The position numbers were made by a program, and so were the translations under genes. The notes under the pieces are model-generated. The model was not told the origin of the DNA. It did not search any database and saw only the letters and a program-made list of their open reading frames with translations. A stretch of 64,000 nucleotides of DNA, taken from Zygnema cylindricum (lineage: Eukaryota > Streptophyta > Zygnematophyceae > Zygnematales > Zygnemataceae). Shown piece after piece: positions 59,231-64,000 of the stretch. Every line of letters begins with the position of its first letter. Positions within the stretch are counted from its first letter, which is position 1. The stretch spans positions 1-64,000 of the forward strand of contig JBBHKE010001879.1 of assembly GCA_037447655.1 (NCBI GenBank). The letters are read 5' to 3'.

Positions 59231-59988
59231 GGGTAAAATTCCATTAGGCGGTCCAAGTAAATGTACGAAAAATTCTACTGGCAGCGTTTACTGAGAGACT
59301 ATTCCATTTTGTCAGGCCAGTAACAAACCTTGCTCAATGATGATTGGCGCCACGTAGTTTATAGTCCAGATTTGAAAATCTTAAAGAAAATCTTCAAACG
59401 GAAAGTCAGAACAATATATCTTTACAACCGGAGGTAGATAATAATTCGTTCGTAAAGTTTGCGGCCAAATTTTTGATTTTGTAAACGGAAATCAAAATTT
59501 CGAAACAAAATGGCAAAAAGACGCGACAAACTTCGAAAGTCGCGGCAAACTTTGAATGTCGGTGGATGTCAGACGGAGCGTGCCAAAATATTTTCGGCTC
59601 ACCTGCATCCAGCGTGGCAGGCGCCACATGGACCGTACAATGAGGCACATGGCCTATACGACGTGTAGACCTGTGATCGCTTGTTCAAAGTGGATATTTT
59701 TTTGCTTTTTCACGTGTACCAATGGTTCACGTCTAGTATCGTACAACTCTCCTCGCGAGGAGAGTATCGTCACACAAGATGATGTGCGCGATTGCTTCGC
59801 GGATCTAAAAAAGTGGAATATCCAACGGCCAGGAATTACGCCTACATCATTGGAGCTTCCCAACAGCTTTCCAGTAACGATATTTCGTTTGAAAAAAAAA
59901 AAACTAAGGTACGGCGTGGTAGGAATCTGTATGAACTTCTAGGGCGTCCAGTAACGAACCACACTTTTCGTCTAATGGAATTCTACCC
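59231..59988. mobile_element. PIF/Harbinger-like MITE inside copia reverse transcriptase
   Basis: A 758-bp insertion with inverted termini GGGTAAAATTCCATTAG (left) and GGGTAGAATTCCATTAG (from the right), one mismatch in 17. It is flanked by a 3-bp TAA duplication (59228-59230 and 59989-59991), the TWA target typical of Harbinger/Tourist elements. Reverse transcriptase coding continues in the same frame on either side. No transposase is seen. Confidence 0.88.
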
Positions 59989-62900
59989 TAATTTGCGAAT
60001 CTCATAAAGACCATCAGCAGTCATGATGAAATCATCTACGTACACGGAGAAAATTACTTGACTCGTTCGTTCTCCTTTTGTGTACGCTCCAAAATCTGAA
60101 ACCGTACGTAAAAATCCATACCTCGTTAGTACCCTGTGATGCAGAGGTACCAAGTCCGCGGAGCTTATTTCAATCTGTAGAGAGATTTCATGAGACGCCA
60201 TACTTTTCCTTTCTGTGATGTCACGCCCTCCGGTACTTTCATAAACACTTTTTCTTCCAAATTACTGTTAAGAAACGCGGTCTCCACATCCATCTGGTGT
60301 ACGTGTTTCTTCCCTACCGCAGCGATAGCGATAATTATTCTAAGAGAATCGAATTTGACGACTGGAGCGTAAGTCTCCGTGTAATCCACTACTTCAACTT
60401 GTTGAAATCCTTTGCAGATGAGTTGAGCCTTGTATTTGATAACTTCACCCGAGGCTCCAGTTTTTGTTTTAAAGATCCATTTACCACCGATAACATTTTT
60501 CCCTTTTGGTAAATCCACTTTTTCAAAGGTGCGATTTTCAACGATTGAAGCATATTTCTTCTCCCATGCATGCTTCCACTTAGTCTCCCAATAACAAGAA
60601 TTTATTGCTTCGGAGTACGATTGGGGGTCTCCAGCAAGATTCATGCAAAGTGATTGCTATAATAGGAAATCCGACTCTTTCGAATCAGAAATATAATAAT
60701 GAGCATTTGCAGCTTCCCTTCCCTTCCGGTCGAAAGATAGTCGGGCTGCTTCTTGCCTTTATTTTCACGATCACTTCGTCTAACGGCAACGTTGACCTCT
60801 TTAGCATGGTTTTCATTGATTAAGATCGGTGAGGGAGGTTGAGAATTCTCGGATTTATGTGTGGCAGATGACATTTTGGAATGATTAGAAGCATAGCTTT
60901 AAGGGTCGAAGTCAATTTCGGGTTCCTCCTTCAATTCAGGTTTCAATGTCTTTGTACTGACATTGGAGTCCAACATAGTCTCAGAATTAGAATCGCCAAT
61001 GTCCGGAAATGCTTGATTTTTTGAGATTTCATGAAAGTCCAAATTCTTCTTCAATGTTTTGGATTTTTGAATCGCAGATTTTAAATCTTTGTGAAAGTCA
61101 ACATTGCGGGATTCTTCCACAATGTGATTTTCAGGATCGTACACTCGGTACAGGGTTCCTTTCGAGCTATATCCGACGAAAATTTTGGACCAGCTCTTCG
61201 CAACAAATTTTTCTTTCCTCTTAGTTTGTTGAATGTATACCTTGGCATGACATCCCCAAATTATGAGATGATGTATAGTGGGCTTTCGGCCATGCCACAG
61301 TTCATAGAGAGTCTTATCTCCGGAAACAGAGGTAAGACGAGGATTGCAAATATAATTTGCCGTAAGGATTGCTTCTCCCTATAAGTAGATTTCGTTCCCC
61401 GAGGTGTGGACCATTGCTCGGACCATTTCTTGCAATGTCCGGTTCTTCCTCTCGGCAACTCTGTTTAATTTCGGAGAGTAACGGGCAGTGAATTATTGTT
61501 GAATTCCCCATTCCTAGGAATAGCCTTCAAAGATTATATATTCTCCACCGTTATCCAACCAGATAGATTTCAATTTCTGGTCACACTGACGTTCTACCAT
61601 AACATGCCATTCTTTGAACTTCTCAAATGCGTTAGATTTCCGTTTTAGAAGATAAACCCAAGAGTATCGAGAGAAATCATCAACGATTACCATGAAGTAC
61701 GGATTTCCACCGACGCTTTCTGGTTTTATGTGTCCACATAAATCGACGTGGACGAGCTCTAATAAATTTTGAGCTCTAATAAATTTTGGGCTCTATAATT
61801 GGGATCCTTGATAAGGTAAGGTTTGAGAATTTGTCGACCTTTACTATAACCTCACATCTATTAACCTTTTCCCCGGATGTGAGGTCTAAACCGGTTACAA
61901 AACCGGTTTTGATCATGCGCCTTAAATTTCCTTCTGAGGTGTGGCACATGCGGTGATGCCACAAGCTCAGATTTCCCTTTAGTTCAAAAATTTGGCTTAT
62001 TATGTCATTGGGGGTAGGAGGCGTGGTCGGCTGTTTTCAGTTGAGCTTGCTGTGCATGGATTCTGTCACCATGCCTTTTTCAATTACAGTTCCGTCTTTT
62101 CGTAATATCTGAATCGTCCCGTCACCGTACGAGAGGATGCTACATCTGGTTCGTTGAATTTGTGGTACGGAGAGAAGGTCCATCGAACCGTTCGGAATAT
62201 ATATTGCGTTTAACAATTTTGTTTGAGTTAAGTATTTTGTTCCATCGGCTCCCTACCTCGACAGATTTAACCGTACAGTACTGACAGTTACAACCGTGAT
62301 GACGTCACCACTTGCCACCGTGATGCGCTTCGGAACTGTTAACTCGCGCATATCGCCAAATAGGGTTGCGTTAGTGCCGACGTGGTTTGACGCACCCGAA
62401 TCGATTACCCAATCTTTTCCCGATTTTGGTGTCGTCACACGTGGTGGCAAGAAAATTTAATAAGGCGAAAGTCTTACCGCCTGCTTGTTCAAAGTTATTC
62501 GAATTGAATAAATTTTCATGTCCACCGAAGCAGCCTCTGCAGCCGTAACCTCTTACTCCATGTCTGCCGCCTCTTCGACCGCCATTGCGGCCGCCTCTGC
62601 CGCCGCCATTGTCATTCTTGGCGAAACATTGTGGGCTGATGTGGCCCCACTTTCCACAGTAGTAGCACAGCTTGTCCTTGTCCGAGCAAGCGGCTGAGAC
62701 ATGGCCAGACTTGTTACAGCGAAAACATGTGTTGTCGCCAGACTGAGATTTCCAATTTGTAGAACAGCTTGGTTGGTCCTTTCCTCTAAAACCTCCACTA
62801 GTCCATCTAGGACCTCTACCTCTACCACCCCCTTTACCGCGGAGATAATTAATATCCGTGGCATCGGGATAGGTTACATTGAGAGTTCCTGTACTATTAG

Positions 62901-63926
62901 ACCTTTTAGACTGACTATATTCCTCTTCCGCATTTTTCAGAAAATTGACAGCATACTCGTATGTGTAATTATCTTTCACATTTAAGATTTGCTTAAATGA
63001 AGTATTTTTTATGGAAGTGCATTTAGAGCATTTAGAAGTCCTGTGACCTTATCTTCGTCCATAATTACCCTACCATTATTGAGCAGATTTTCTATGATGA
63101 TGTTATACCTCTTTACAATATCATCTATGGACTCATTTTGTTTGAACTTAAATTGCATAAAATCTCCGAAGATCTGTTGGCCTTTATTTTGGCCACCTTT
63201 TTCAAATTGATTCTCCAGAGCTTTCTAGCATTCATAGGCTGTCCGTGGGTGAGGAAATGTTCATCAATAGTGGGCGTGCAAGATTGCATGAGCCCGACGA
63301 TAGCTGCCAAGTCTTTTCGTTTCCATTTTCCTCGAGCAATTCGGTCAAAATTCGGGCGCTTCTCCTCTCCGTTTACCACCTTCCAAAGGTGATGCAGCGC
63401 CAATTAGGTCTTGATGTATTTTTTCCACGTTGCATAGTTGGTGCTGTTGAAAATCACTGATTTCCCCGACATAGAATAGGAGTTTTCTTGCTTGCCTCCT
63501 TCTAAATCCAAGTCATCGCCGACAACAATTTTCTCCACTTTGTTCGCATTATCTTGATTTCCTCCATTATGATGATCGTCATTTGGATTGCCTTGGCTCA
63601 GATTCGGGATCCTTCTATTAAGGTCAAAAAATCGTTGATCCATGAGGCCGAGGAGTCTATCGAAAAGTGAACTTAATTGCCCCTCCGTAACACCGGCTCC
63701 TCCACCATTCTCTTTTATTGGAGGATCCGGAGGATGAGGATCCATAACTCCGAAGCTAGCTTCAGTCGTTTCTCTGGGAGGATCAGTTTGATCAGCCCAA
63801 GTCTCTAAGGTAGGAAAAGATGAGGATGGCGTAAAGGGGGAGGCCTTGTTCTTGTTTTTCCCCATCGCAAAAACACTCGCCACTGTGACACAAAGTATGG
63901 AGCACTAATCCCGCTCCGATACCAAA

Positions 63927-64000
63927 TGATTGACAAGATAAACATATATAGCAATAGATACACCACAGCGGAAGCACGATAAAGACAACAAAGATATCCA
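63927..64000 (-). repeat. 5' LTR of the copia element (partial)
   Basis: TGATTGACAAGATAAACATA at its left edge corresponds to TGATAGACAAGATAAACAGA at 57079. The repeat runs to the last base of the window. Confidence 0.9.

Larger units (their letters stand above)
57600..63865 (-). pseudogene. Copia gag-pol of the right-hand element, interrupted
   Basis: gag starts at ATG 63865 (MGKNKNKASPF). Two CCHC knuckles, CFRCNKSGHVSAAC and CYYCGKWGHISPQC, lie near 62690-62730 and 62630-62670, followed by a Gly/Arg-rich stretch. The protease has WVIDSGASNHV near 62400. The GAG-pre-integrase motif WHHRMCHTSEGNL is near 61960. Integrase is broken into pieces across 60.9-61.8 kb. The reverse transcriptase has FKTKTGASGEVIKYKA and YAPVVKFDSLR, and YVDD at about 60033. 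After the Harbinger-like insertion come KYILGIEV and YREAIGSLMHL, then RNase H (YCDADWGGDFDTDKSTSGY, SSTEAKYMA). Frameshifts occur in gag and integrase, and two in-frame stops lie at about 58880-58915. The coding region is therefore dead even apart from the two nested MITEs. Confidence 0.88.
57079..64000 (-). mobile_element. Ty1/copia retrotransposon, reaching past the window end
   Basis: The 3' LTR is 57079-57573; the start of the matching 5' LTR is at 63927 and continues beyond 64000. On the minus strand the 5' LTR is followed, two bases in, by TGGTATCGGAGCGG (primer-binding site for initiator tRNA-Met), and a polypurine GAGGGGGGGAT directly precedes the 3' LTR. The coding order gag-protease-integrase-reverse transcriptase-RNase H is copia type. 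Two MITEs are nested within it. The left flank is TATTC; the other target copy is outside the window. Confidence 0.92.

Overview
The window looks like nuclear DNA of a streptophyte (plant-lineage) eukaryote. Four protein-coding loci sit in a repeat-rich background. Three of them are split by GT..AG introns whose phases all agree: a stand-alone organellar EF-Ts, an ALG2-type mannosyltransferase and a plant-type secreted aspartic protease. Low gene density, very long CT/CCT tracts, a Pro-rich SPPPSP-type tail on the protease and Ty1/copia, Ty3-like, hAT and mariner/Harbinger-like repeats would suit a charophyte such as Chara. A fern, lycophyte or bryophyte cannot be excluded, and the species is inference.

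Layout. 1-8.1 kb: no gene; two families of small inverted-repeat transposons (hAT-like with CATAGTTCAAAAGTAGG ends, mariner-like with CACYGC ends and TA target sites) and short tandem repeats. 7.7-9.5 kb: a CT tract, then an intronless gene (+) for a low-complexity protein with ten copies of a [LFV]x[RK][MIS][DN][ST] motif. 11.6-17.4 kb: EF-Ts (+), eight exons, with a 0.6 kb homopyrimidine block in its last intron. 18.2-19.4 kb: a non-autonomous hAT element with a perfect 8-bp target duplication. 20.35-25.7 kb: ALG2 (-), eight exons. 26.2-29 kb: a dispersed repeat and a nearly intact hAT transposase gene. 31.0-32.3 kb: an inverted-repeat element containing a 553-bp TRIM whose two 246-bp LTRs each carry a 71-nt tRNA-like sequence. 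35.0-43.1 kb: a non-autonomous LTR retrotransposon (gag and protease remnants, no reverse transcriptase) with an apparent self-complementary primer-binding site and a PHD-like remnant. 44.1-47.3 kb: a decayed Ty1/copia element (+). 48.7-56.9 kb: the aspartic protease gene (+), twelve to fourteen exons. 57.1-64.0 kb: a Ty1/copia element (-) that runs off the window and is interrupted by a Harbinger-like and a hAT-like MITE, each with target duplications.

The host genes are unrelated housekeeping or secretory functions (organellar translation, N-glycan assembly at the ER, secreted proteolysis) and show no shared pathway. Most of the interest is in the mobile DNA: nested insertions give a relative history, and two retroelements show unusual priming or promoter architecture. 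All exon boundaries were read by eye from splice signals, phase and family resemblance; no transcript data or database searches were available.
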